The position numbers and the translations under genes were made by a program. Of a stretch of 64,000 nt of DNA, positions 49,942-58,075 are shown piece by piece; positions within the stretch are counted from its first letter, which is position 1; the number at the start of each line of letters is the position of its first letter. Source of the DNA: Methylocystis sp. SC2 (lineage in GTDB: Bacteria; Pseudomonadota; Alphaproteobacteria; Rhizobiales; Beijerinckiaceae); assembly GCF_000304315.1 (NCBI RefSeq), contig NC_018485.1, forward strand, positions 1,334,501-1,398,500, in the 5' to 3' direction. The notes beneath the pieces were generated by a model that saw only the letters and a program-made list of their open reading frames with translations, was not told the DNA's origin and did not search any database.

Positions 49942-50835
49942 TTATTTAACCTGCGCAGGCGTCGCCGCGACCGCGGCGGCGGCGGCTTCCGCCGCGGCCT
50001 GCATCGCTTCGGGCGCCAAGGCGCCAACGAGCACGAAGGCGAAGCCCCCAGCCCGCCATTCTATGACCGAAACGCCCTGACCGCGCTGACCCGCCGGCGC
50101 GGCGAGCGCCTCCGCCCGCTCGAAATAAAGCCCAACCCGCCCGCCATCGTCGCGCTCATAGACGAGAAACGCCGCCGGCGCCGCGACGCCGGGCGCGACG
50201 CGTCCGCCAAGCAGCCGCAATCCGACGCCGCTCAAATCCGGCGCGCGTGAAAACCCCACGCGCTCCTGAAGCCACGCGAGCAGTTCGCCGCGCCGGCTGG
50301 CCTCGACCTCCACGGGTCGCGGGTCAAGAATGTAAGTCGCGTAGGTCAAGCCCGCCCGCGCGGCATAGCTCGTGGCGGCGATGGCGCGCGTCATCGGGCT
50401 CTGCGCCGGGGGACGGCTTGCCAGAAACAGCAACGTCGCCGCGGCGACGGCCGCGCCGGCAATGAGCGTCAGCAGCGTCGAAGCGAGCGCCTGACGCCGC
50501 CGGCTGGCGCGGATTTCGTCGAGCTTGCGCGTCGGACGCGGCGCGGCGCCGGGTCGCCCCCAATGGATGGCGCCGGTTTCGATCGGCCCCTGACCGGCGG
50601 GCGGGGCCGGCGGGCGCGCCGCCGCCTCCCGCAGCGACAGAGGCGGCGTCTCAAGCGCCACCGGCTCGAAAGCGGCGCGCAGCGCCGCGTTTTGTCGCCG
50701 CCAGCCTTCAACGAGCGCGGCGTCCTCGGGATGCTGCAGAAGATGGTCTTCGACCTTGCGCCGCCGCTCGGGGTCGAGTTCGCCATCCACGAGGGCGTGC
50801 AAATCGGCTTCTTCAATCAGCGCCGAGGGCGTCAT
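49942..50835 (-). CDS. Membrane-anchored anti-sigma factor-like protein
   Basis: 297 residues. The N-terminus LIEEADLHALVDGELDPERR, KVEDHLLQHPEDAALVEGWR resembles the cytosolic sigma-binding domain of RsiW/FecR-linked anti-sigma factors (without clear zinc ligands). A single TM (LASTLLTLIAGAAVAAATLL) follows at about residue 115, then a periplasmic region with an Ala-rich end. It lies two bases after the sigma gene in the same transcript, so a sigma/anti-sigma pair is the natural reading. The stimulus is unknown. Confidence 0.82.
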   Translation of the reverse strand: MTPSALIEEADLHALVDGELDPERRRKVEDHLLQHPEDAALVEGWRRQNAALRAAFEPVALETPPLSLREAAARPPAPPAGQGPIETGAIHWGRPGAAPRPTRKLDEIRASRRRQALASTLLTLIAGAAVAAATLLFLASRPPAQSPMTRAIAATSYAARAGLTYATYILDPRPVEVEASRRGELLAWLQERVGFSRAPDLSGVGLRLLGGRVAPGVAAPAAFLVYERDDGGRVGLYFERAEALAAPAGQRGQGVSVIEWRAGGFAFVLVGALAPEAMQAAAEAAAAAVAATPAQVK

Positions 50836-50837
50836 GC

Positions 50838-51338
50838 TTACTTCACGATCCGCAGATGCGAGGCGGCGCGGCGGCCGCCCTCCAAGGGCGCGACGGGCCG
50901 CAAGCCTTCCGCGCCGAGCGCCGCCCGCGCGCGCATCAGCCGCGCCAGCGCCGTTTCTCGGCTCGCGCCGACGATGCGCGCCGAGGCGTCATAGCCGAAG
51001 CCCTCGAGCGAGACGAGCAGCAACATGGCGCGCTCGTCGAAACAAAGACTTGCAAGCCCATGCACGACCGGCGGGTGGCGCGACGCCGGTCCTGGGGCGT
51101 TTGCGAGCTTTTTCTGAGCGAGCCCGACAAGCGCCGCATAGGCCTCGATTCGCGCTTCGGCGAGATCGGCGGGGCGCAGATCTCGCGCCCGAATCCGCGC
51201 GCCGACCAACTGCAGCGCGCTTTGCACGAGATCGTCGGCGATGGCGGGGCCCGCGCCGGCGCAAAGCGCGCGCGCATAGCGTCTCAGGGCCGGAGTCGCT
51301 CCGCCCAGACCCGCTATGATGTCGGCTCTTCTGCCCAT
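50838..51338 (-). CDS. ECF-like RNA polymerase sigma factor
   Basis: 166 residues from ATG 51338 (MGRRADIIAGLGGATPALRR). Sigma region 2 is recognisable but divergent (LRRYARALCAGAGPAIADDL, VQSALQLVGARI), and region 4 reads LASLCFDERAMLLLVSLEGF, GYDASARIVGASRETALARL. Many textbook region-2.4 residues are missing, so promoter recognition may be unusual. The frame runs further upstream, but into fabI on the other strand, so I stop at 51338. The next gene is its probable anti-sigma. The 217-base gap to fabI would carry both promoters. Confidence 0.75.
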   Translation of the reverse strand: MGRRADIIAGLGGATPALRRYARALCAGAGPAIADDLVQSALQLVGARIRARDLRPADLAEARIEAYAALVGLAQKKLANAPGPASRHPPVVHGLASLCFDERAMLLLVSLEGFGYDASARIVGASRETALARLMRARAALGAEGLRPVAPLEGGRRAASHLRIVK

Positions 51339-51555
51339 GCGGCCCGCTCCGCTCGGTCTTCTCGCCAGTCTGCGAAGCCAATGACGTTTCCTATCGAATG
51401 ATAGGGCATCGCCGCGCGATTGGCTATGCTTGGCCGTTCTGGCGCATCCGATTTCACATTCGCCGCCCCTGTGGCGCGAGGGTTTCCTTTGCGCCCAAAG
51501 CAGGCTAAACGGCGCGAGCCGCCGAGCGCTTTTCTCGCCCAGGACATAGACACGC

Positions 51556-52416
51556 ATGACACAGCAAGCTGCGCCCGCCGCCCTTTTCGCCGGACTGCTC
51601 AAGGGAAAGAAGGGGCTCATCCTGGGCGTCGCCAATAATCGCTCGATCGCCTGGGGAATCGCCAAGGCCTGCGCCGACGCAGGCGCCGAACTCGCGCTCA
51701 CCTATCAGATCGAAGCGCTGGAAAAGCGCGTGCGCCCGCTCGCGGCGGACATCGGCGCGACGGTCGTCGGGCGCTGCGACGTCGCCGAGCCGGAGACGAT
51801 GGACGCCGTCTTCGCCGAGATCGAAAAGCTCTGGGGCAAGCTCGATTTCGTCGTGCATTGCCTCGCTTATTCCGACAAGGACCAGCTCGACGGGCGCTAT
51901 GTCGAGACGACGCTGGAAAACTTTCAGATGTCGCTCAACATCTCCTGCTACTCCTTCACCGCGATCGCGCAGCGCGCCGAGAGACTGATGACGGACGGCG
52001 GCTCGCTGTTGACGCTGACCTATTACGGCGCCGAGAAATGGATGCCGCATTACAATGTGATGGGCGTGGCGAAGGCGGCTTTGGAGGCCTCGGTGCGCTA
52101 TCTCGCCGCTGATCTCGGCGTCAAGAACATCCGCGTCAACGCGATTTCGGCGGGGCCGATCAAGACCATGGCGGCCTCCGGCATCGGCGACTTCCGCTAC
52201 ATTTTGCGCTGGAACGAATATAATTCGCCGCTGCGCCGCGTCGTGACGATCGAGGAAGTCGGCGAGACGGCGGTCTATCTGCTGTCGCCGATGGCGCGCG
52301 GCGTTTCGGGCGAAGTGCTGCATGTCGACGCCGGCTACCATGTCGTGGGCATGATGAATCCGAGCGCCGCGCCGAAAATGGCCGATTTGCTGGCGCTGCT
52401 GCCGCAGGAGAAGTGA
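51556..52416 (+). CDS. fabI: Enoyl-[acyl-carrier-protein] reductase (NADH)
   Basis: 286 residues. It reduces trans-2-enoyl-ACP in the last step of fatty acid elongation. Rossmann start LKGKKGLILGVANNRSIAWG, the catalytic Tyr-Lys pair in WMPHYNVMGVAKAALEASVR (Y-M-G-V-A-K), and the substrate-binding region AISAGPIKTMAASGI. It is the target of triclosan in other bacteria. Start ATG 51556. A REP-like hairpin follows (52427-52453). Confidence 0.97.
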   Translation: MTQQAAPAALFAGLLKGKKGLILGVANNRSIAWGIAKACADAGAELALTYQIEALEKRVRPLAADIGATVVGRCDVAEPETMDAVFAEIEKLWGKLDFVVHCLAYSDKDQLDGRYVETTLENFQMSLNISCYSFTAIAQRAERLMTDGGSLLTLTYYGAEKWMPHYNVMGVAKAALEASVRYLAADLGVKNIRVNAISAGPIKTMAASGIGDFRYILRWNEYNSPLRRVVTIEEVGETAVYLLSPMARGVSGEVLHVDAGYHVVGMMNPSAAPKMADLLALLPQEK

Positions 52417-52426
52417 CGCGCCGCGT

Positions 52427-52453
52427 CATGCCCGCGCTTTTGTCGCGGGCATG
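52427..52453. repeat. REP-like palindrome after fabI
   Basis: Ten-base arms CATGCCCGCG (52427-52436) and CGCGGGCATG (52444-52453), loop CTTTTGT. Related to the 24215-24245 element. It begins 11 bases after the fabI stop, so may serve as its 3' end, though it lacks a T tail. Confidence 0.7.
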
Positions 52454-52506
52454 CGCGGTGAGCGGAAAATGCTTCCAACGCTCGCACAAATCGCTAAAAT
52501 TGCGCC

Positions 52507-52734
52507 ATGACGAAACTGCTCGAACAGGCCTTCGAGGCGGCCCGCAGCCTGCCGCGCGCCATGCAGGACGACATGGCCCGCATCATCATCGCGATGACGG
52601 GCGAAGAGATGCCGGCCGTTCAGCTCACCCCCGAAGAAGAAGCCTCGTTCGAGGAATCTCTGACGCAGGCCGAGCGCGGCGAATTTGCGACAGACGAACA
52701 AATTCGGGCCATCTGGGCGAAGCATGGGCTGTGA
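52507..52734 (+). CDS. Probable antitoxin of a ParE/RelE-type module
   Basis: 75 residues: MTKLLEQAFEAARSLPRAMQ, EEMPAVQLTPEEEASFEESL and DEQIRAIWAKHGL. This resembles RelB/ParD-like partners that bind a RelE/ParE toxin. The support is mainly positional: the stop (52732-52734) overlaps the GTG of a recognisable ParE remnant, as in toxin-antitoxin operons. The gene itself is intact, with no frameshift. Confidence 0.65.
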   Translation: MTKLLEQAFEAARSLPRAMQDDMARIIIAMTGEEMPAVQLTPEEEASFEESLTQAERGEFATDEQIRAIWAKHGL

Positions 52735-53005
52735 AGCTTCGCTACACGCAACGCGCCGCCGCTGAACTCGACGAGATTCTTTCTTTCATCGACGCGCTTT
52801 CGCCACAGGGCGCGCTCACAGCGTCAAAGCCCGAATTCAGGCGATGACGGCGCTCCTCCTGGAGCATCCACAAACCGGCTAAAACGGACTTCGCCGCATG
52901 GTGGTCTACCCTTACCCCTATCTGATTTTCTATCGCGCAACGGAAACCGAGTTTATCATCCACGGCATACGCCACGGCGCCCGCCGGCGATCCGCTACAA
53001 CGTGA
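52731..53005 (+). pseudogene. Broken ParE/RelE-family toxin gene
   Basis: Translation from GTG 52731 gives VKLRYTQRAAAELDEILSFI, DALSPQGA, the N-terminus of a ParE toxin, then shifts frame near 52809. Similarity continues in the next frame (HSVKARIQAMTALLLEHPQT), hits an in-frame TAA near 52880, and resumes with RRMVVYPYPYLIFYRATETE, FIIHGIRHGARR, the C-terminal block typical of ParE. So one frameshift and one stop disable it. The antitoxin before it is intact. Confidence 0.8.
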
Positions 53006-53073
53006 GCGGCCGGAACATTGTGCGGCTCTATGTCTGATATAAACGAGTCCGACATTTTGAGGCGAAAACATAA

Positions 53074-54384
53074 ATGATCAATGTAGCAAGAATTGCGGGT
53101 CCAATCTTTGAATTGCAAACTAACGCGTTCGGACGAATTACCGTTGACAATCTTACCATCACGCGTCTGGCGAAGATTGAGAAGGCCATCAAAGACCGAG
53201 GTGGAAACTCGCCGATTGAATTCATTGATATTCTTATCGGCACTCTGGCCAAAGATGAGAAGGGAAAGCATTTAACACCGGAGCAAATCGCATCTCTTTC
53301 TTCAGAAGAAAAAGAGCATTTTGCGGAGCAGCTATTAAATTACGTTGAATATATGTATCACGACCTTGTCATTGAACAATCGGAAAACGACAAAGGAGAA
53401 ACAACAGTTAGCTGCCGGAAGGGTGACGTTACTATTCCACGCAACGAGAACGAGTCCGCAACTGCATATTTGCAGCGTACATTTTCAAAATATCTCGAAA
53501 AACAGGCGAAAATATTCGAGGAAATTAGCCCGAAAGGCCTCAACGACTCGTTGGCGAAAAGCGTCTTGGGTTGGGCCTCGCCATCGACGCTTTCCGCGCT
53601 AACGCGAAATGCAAAGATTTCTGATCAAATAGCGCAAACCCTCGCTCTGACTCGCACGAATGACGCCTTATCTCGCTGGAACGATATCGCCAAGGCGTCG
53701 GACCCTCTAACGCGCTTGAGCGATATCTTAAAGCCCAACGATGCTCTTTCTCGTTGGAACGATATTAGCAGGGTCACAGATGGCTTCGCTGGCTTGAATA
53801 ATTCCATCAAGGCTGCGGAAGCCGCAAGCAAGGCCTTCAAAGCGGAGCATCTCACGCCGAAGATTAAGGACGTGTTTGGAGGAACTAAGTTTGAGATTCC
53901 CAAGCCACCCCCAAATCCAATACATGGCACCAATGAAAGATTGGATGGCCTGCTTGAAAGGTTCGAACGCTTCGAAACGCTTGCAGGGCAAACAGTGGAA
54001 CTCGTTCACAGCATGAATACAGCGGCTTCTGGGCTCCTTGAAGCATTTGCCAATGGAGCGCGGGACACGGAGAAATTTTCTCGTCGTTCCATCAAAATCG
54101 CATGGATTGCGCTGTCTGCGGCAATCGTTATGCCGATTGGTCAGACTGGCTACGACATATGGAAATCTCAGCAGCAGGATGCAGAAACGAAACGTCTCGT
54201 TCAAGGAGTCGTTCAGCAGTTTCTCGATACCGAGCAGAAGTCCTCGAATGGATTCAAGAACGCTATATCGGAACGTCTCAACCAATCCCAAGCGGATGAG
54301 GCCGATATTGCCAAGGCTCTTTTGTCCTTGAGCAGTGAAATTCGCGCTTTAAGGGAAAGTCAGCCCGACCGTCGCAAGAGGTAA
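53074..54384 (+). CDS. Hypothetical protein, 436 residues, single membrane helix; AT-richer island gene
   Basis: No recognised domain. Residues 1-190 are mixed polar (FGRITVDNLTITRLAKIEKA). Residues 196-231 contain NDALSRWNDI twice, 26 residues apart, separated by AKASDPLTRLSDILKP. A likely transmembrane helix is at 340-357 (IKIAWIALSAAIVMPIGQ), and the C-terminal 70 residues look like a coiled coil (ETKRLVQGVVQQFLDTEQKS, ALLSLSSEIRALRESQ). Base composition is visibly lower in GC than the neighbours, and rare-type codons are frequent, so it looks transferred. It stands between toxin remnants on both sides. I assign no function. Confidence 0.8.
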   Translation: MINVARIAGPIFELQTNAFGRITVDNLTITRLAKIEKAIKDRGGNSPIEFIDILIGTLAKDEKGKHLTPEQIASLSSEEKEHFAEQLLNYVEYMYHDLVIEQSENDKGETTVSCRKGDVTIPRNENESATAYLQRTFSKYLEKQAKIFEEISPKGLNDSLAKSVLGWASPSTLSALTRNAKISDQIAQTLALTRTNDALSRWNDIAKASDPLTRLSDILKPNDALSRWNDISRVTDGFAGLNNSIKAAEAASKAFKAEHLTPKIKDVFGGTKFEIPKPPPNPIHGTNERLDGLLERFERFETLAGQTVELVHSMNTAASGLLEAFANGARDTEKFSRRSIKIAWIALSAAIVMPIGQTGYDIWKSQQQDAETKRLVQGVVQQFLDTEQKSSNGFKNAISERLNQSQADEADIAKALLSLSSEIRALRESQPDRRKR

Positions 54385-54419
54385 AGTTTCGCAAGCGCAG
54401 TAAGCCGCGCCAACAGACC

Positions 54420-54505
54420 GCAATCGTCACGGCAGTTTTCCTCGTCAGCGTCGTTTTGCCGGAGCCGTTCGGACCGGCGAAGACGACGAGCTTCGGCGCG
54501 CTCAT
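54420..54505 (-). pseudogene. N-terminal stub of a zeta-toxin-like kinase gene
   Basis: From ATG 54505 the minus strand reads MSAPKLVVFAGPNGSGKTTL, then TRK, the P-loop start of zeta-toxin or AAA-type small kinases. Similarity stops after about 23 residues and the frame continues as unrelated sequence overlapping the end of the 436-codon gene. This is a truncated remnant, cut where the AT-richer segment begins. The rest of 54385-54612 contains nothing else. Confidence 0.65.
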
Positions 54506-54612
54506 CCAGAATTTCAGCCCGCCAGCTTGGCTTGCTTCGAAGATTTGTCGAAGGAACTCGCTTTGGCCGCCCCCGCTCGCCACTCTCTTCGTTACTGCAA
54601 CAGCGAGTTCTT

Positions 54613-56658
54613 CTACGCCGCCGGCTCCGCAAATCCCCTTTGCCTTAGCAGCGGCTCCACCGTCGGCATCCGCCCGCGGAAGGCCACATAGGCGTCCGCC
54701 GCGTCCTGTCTGCCGCCCGCGGCGTAGATGTGATCGCGCAGGCGCTGCGCGACCTCGGGCGCGAAGGGGTCGGCCGTTTCCTTGAAGGCTTCGAAAGCGT
54801 CGGCGTCGAGCGTTTCGGCCCAGAGATAGCTGTAATAGCCCGCCGAATAACCGTCGCCGGAGAAGATATGCGAGAAATGCGGCAGGCGGTGCCGCATGAC
54901 GATTTCCGGCGGCATGGAAATCCCCGCGAGGCTCTCCGTCTCGAAACCGCCCGCCTCGAAATCCGGCCCGACGCTTTGCATGTGGATGTCGAGATCGACA
55001 TGCGCCGAGGCGCAGAACTCGACCGTCGCGAAGCCCTGATTGAAATGGCGCGAAGCGGCGATGCGCGCGACGAGATCATCGGGAATGGGCGCGCCGGTCT
55101 CGGCATGCAGCGCGAATTTCTTCAGCACCGCCGGCTCCAGCAGCCAGTGCTCGTAAAGCTGCGAAGGCAGCTCGACGAAATCGCGCGCGACATTGGTGCC
55201 CGCGACCGAAGGATAGGTCACGTCCGACAGCATGCCATGCAAGGCATGGCCGAATTCGTGGAACAGCGTGCGGGCGTCGTCGAGGCTGAGCAGCGTCGCG
55301 GCGCCATCGGCGCCTTTGGTGAAATTCATCACATTGACGATGATCGGCCGGGTTTCGCCAGCGAGCTTGTGCTGCGCGCGGAAGTCCGACATCCAGGCGC
55401 CGCCGCGCTTCGAGGGCCGCGCAAAATAATCGGCAAGGAACAGCGCGACATGTTTGCCGTTGCTGTCCAGCACATCGAAGGCGCGCACATCCGGATGGTA
55501 GAGCGGCAGGCCTTTCTGCTCGACGAAGCGGAGGCCGAAGAGTTTTTGCGCGACGTCGAACGCCGCGGCGATCATGTTGTCGAGCTGGAAATAGGGACGC
55601 AGCGCGGCCTGATCGAGATCGTAGCGCTTCGCGCGCACGCGCTCGGCATAATAGCGCCAGTCATGCGCCGCGACGGTGAAATTCGCCCCCTCTTCCTCGA
55701 CCATCGCCTGGATCTGCGCCCGCTCCTCGGCGGCGCGCGTCAGCGCCGGCGCCCAGACGCGATCGATCAATTCGCGCACGGCGGCCGGCGTCTTCGCCAT
55801 CGTGTCATCGAGCTTGAAAGCGGCGAAACTGTCGAAGCCGAGCAGCTTCGCGCGCTCTTCGCGCAATTGCAGAATTTCGCGGATGAGCGGGCGGTTGTCG
55901 GTCGCGCCCGCATTCTCGCCACGGCTCGCCCAGGCGCGAAACACCGTCTCGCGCAGATCGCGCCGCGTCGAGCTTTGCAGAAAGACTTCCGCGCTGGAGC
56001 GCGACAGCGTTACGCCATATTTGCCGGGCGACCCACGCTCGGCCGCAATGCGCGCAGCGGCGGCGCGAAAGTCCGGCGAGAGGCCGTCGAGATCGCTTTC
56101 GTCGAGCAGCAGCAGCCATGATGATTCATCGGCCAGCACATTTTGCGAAAACCGCGTCGAGAGGCCCGCCAGCCGTTCGAGGATCGTTTTGAGACGCGCC
56201 TTGTCGGCGTCTTTCAGCTTCGCGCCGGCGCGCACGAAATTCTTATAGGTCAGCTCGAGAACGCGCCGCTGCTCCGGCGTCAAATCGATCGCCCCGCGCG
56301 TCTCGTAAAGCGCCTCGATCCGGCGAAACAGCGCGGGATTCATGGAGATGTCGCTGGAGTGACGCGAAAAGGCGCCGGCCATATCGCGCTCGATCTCCTG
56401 CAACTCAGGCGTCGTGTCGGCGGCGGCAAGATTCCAGAACACCGCTCCGACGTCGGTCAGAAGTCGCCCCGCCCGCTCCAGCGCGCCGATGACATTGTCG
56501 AAACTCGGCGACGACGGGTCGTTGGCGATGACGTCGATCTCGGCCTTGTGCTCAGCGAAGGCCGTTTCGAACGCCTCGCGGAAATGCGCGGGCCGGATCG
56601 CATTGAAAGGCGGCAGGCGGAAAGGGCCGCCCCACGCCATAAGGAGAGCGTTATCCAT
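54613..56658 (-). CDS. prlC: Oligopeptidase A-type M3 metallopeptidase
   Basis: 681 residues. The zinc motif HEFGH lies in DDARTLFHEFGHALHGMLSD, and a third ligand (Glu) about 27 residues later in FVELPSQLYEHWLL. The N-terminus MDNALLMAWGGPFRLPPFNA and PSFDNVIGALERAGRLLTDV match the OpdA/Dcp group. This cytosolic enzyme degrades peptides from proteolysis or signal sequences. The stop is at 54613, next to the decayed island. The M16 gene lies 49 bases upstream. Confidence 0.95.
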   Translation of the reverse strand: MDNALLMAWGGPFRLPPFNAIRPAHFREAFETAFAEHKAEIDVIANDPSSPSFDNVIGALERAGRLLTDVGAVFWNLAAADTTPELQEIERDMAGAFSRHSSDISMNPALFRRIEALYETRGAIDLTPEQRRVLELTYKNFVRAGAKLKDADKARLKTILERLAGLSTRFSQNVLADESSWLLLLDESDLDGLSPDFRAAAARIAAERGSPGKYGVTLSRSSAEVFLQSSTRRDLRETVFRAWASRGENAGATDNRPLIREILQLREERAKLLGFDSFAAFKLDDTMAKTPAAVRELIDRVWAPALTRAAEERAQIQAMVEEEGANFTVAAHDWRYYAERVRAKRYDLDQAALRPYFQLDNMIAAAFDVAQKLFGLRFVEQKGLPLYHPDVRAFDVLDSNGKHVALFLADYFARPSKRGGAWMSDFRAQHKLAGETRPIIVNVMNFTKGADGAATLLSLDDARTLFHEFGHALHGMLSDVTYPSVAGTNVARDFVELPSQLYEHWLLEPAVLKKFALHAETGAPIPDDLVARIAASRHFNQGFATVEFCASAHVDLDIHMQSVGPDFEAGGFETESLAGISMPPEIVMRHRLPHFSHIFSGDGYSAGYYSYLWAETLDADAFEAFKETADPFAPEVAQRLRDHIYAAGGRQDAADAYVAFRGRMPTVEPLLRQRGFAEPAA

Positions 56659-56707
56659 GACAGTCTCTTAGCAAGATGCCGACCATCGGCGGCGCTGTGA
56701 CAGGCCG

Positions 56708-57991
56708 CTACACCCCCGCGGGCTTCCCGACCACCGTCACCAGCAGGTCGCCGTCGCCCAAGAGCCGCTTCGCGCCGCGCTGACAATCCTCCATCGTCAC
56801 CGCGGCGATGCGGCCGTTCCGCTCATCGAGGAAGCTCGGCGCGAATCCATCGAGCTGCAAATTGACCAGCTGGCTCGCGATCTTGGTCGAGGTGTCGAAG
56901 CGCAGCGCATAGGAGCCGGTGAGGAATTTCTTCGCCTTGTCCAATTCATCCTCGGTCGGACCGTTGGCGACGAAATTTCTGAACTCTTCCTGGATCACGC
57001 CGATCGCTTCGCCGGCGCGCTCGTTCTTCGTCGCGGCGGCGCCGATCAGCATCGGACAATGGTCATATTCATTGAGATGCGAATAGACCGAATAGGCCAT
57101 GCCGCGCTTTTCGCGCACCTCGCGGAACAGCCGGGAGGTGAAGGTGCCGCCGCCGAGAATGTGGTTGGCGACGACCACGGCGTAATAGTCGGGATCATGT
57201 TTGGTGATCGACGGGCGCCCGAAGCGGATTGTCGATTGCGGCACGTCAAGATCGACGATCTGGCGCGTGCCGACATTAGCCACTGCGATTTCCGGGACGG
57301 GCGCGAGATCGTTCTGCAGCGCCAGCCCGCCGAAGGTCGCGTCAAGCAGATCGGAGAGCGTCGTCGCGTCGATCGCGCCGACGACTCCGATCTTGAGATC
57401 GCATCTCGCGAAGAGCCGCTCGCGCAGGGCGATGAGGTCCTCGCGCGAGAGCGTGTCGATCGACGCAAGCTCGCCGCGCACCGGGCGCCCATAGGGATGG
57501 TTCGGGAAGGCCGCTTCGCGGAAGGCCTTCGACGCCATCGAATCAGGGTCATTGGCGTCGCGCTTCAATTCCGCGGCGAGCTGGCTGCGCACGCGCGCGA
57601 CGTCGCCGGATTCGAGCCGCGCGTCATTGAGCGCGAGTTTTAACAGGCCGAAGGCCTTGTCGACATTGCGCGAGAGCGTCTGCAGGTGGCCCGAGATCGC
57701 GTCGCGATCGGCGCCGAAGCCGACATGAATCGCGAGATCGTCGATGGCGCGATGGAAGCCGCGCGCGTCATAGGGGCCGGCGCCTTCGTCGAGCGTCGAC
57801 GCGAGCAGCGTCGCCAGTCCGGGCTTATCCGCCGGGTCCTGCGACGCGCCGCCGCGGATCGCGAATTCGAGCGCGACGAGCGGCACGGCGTGGCTCTCCA
57901 CGAGCCAGGCCTCAAGGCCGGCCGGCGTCGTGATCCGCTGCACATGTTCGGCGCGGGAGGCGATGGTGACGAGGGGCGCGTGAGCGGTCAT
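56708..57991 (-). CDS. M16-family peptidase homologue lacking the zinc motif
   Basis: 427 residues from ATG 57991 (MTAHAPLVTIASRAEHVQRI), preceded by TAGGAACTGAA. The family fold is evident (HAVPLVALEFAIRGGASQDP, FGRPSITKHDPDYYAVVVAN, GTFTSRLFREVREKRGMAYS), but where active M16 enzymes have HxxEH it reads GLATLLASTLDEGAG, so it should be the non-catalytic partner. It follows the catalytic M16 gene after 84 bases, matching the two-gene form of bacterial pitrilysin-like peptidases that work as heterodimers. Confidence 0.92.
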   Translation of the reverse strand: MTAHAPLVTIASRAEHVQRITTPAGLEAWLVESHAVPLVALEFAIRGGASQDPADKPGLATLLASTLDEGAGPYDARGFHRAIDDLAIHVGFGADRDAISGHLQTLSRNVDKAFGLLKLALNDARLESGDVARVRSQLAAELKRDANDPDSMASKAFREAAFPNHPYGRPVRGELASIDTLSREDLIALRERLFARCDLKIGVVGAIDATTLSDLLDATFGGLALQNDLAPVPEIAVANVGTRQIVDLDVPQSTIRFGRPSITKHDPDYYAVVVANHILGGGTFTSRLFREVREKRGMAYSVYSHLNEYDHCPMLIGAAATKNERAGEAIGVIQEEFRNFVANGPTEDELDKAKKFLTGSYALRFDTSTKIASQLVNLQLDGFAPSFLDERNGRIAAVTMEDCQRGAKRLLGDGDLLVTVVGKPAGV

Positions 57992-58075
57992 TTCAGTTCC
58001 TAACGGAGGTCGGCGGTAAGTCATGGGTCGAGTCAGGCGTCGGCTTTGCGCCGACGGCCCGACGCGATCGTCGTC

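Noticed and set aside
51339..51701. N-terminal extension of the ECF-like sigma gene to 51701
   Set aside because: It would run 146 bases into fabI on the opposite strand and shows no sigma-like residues.
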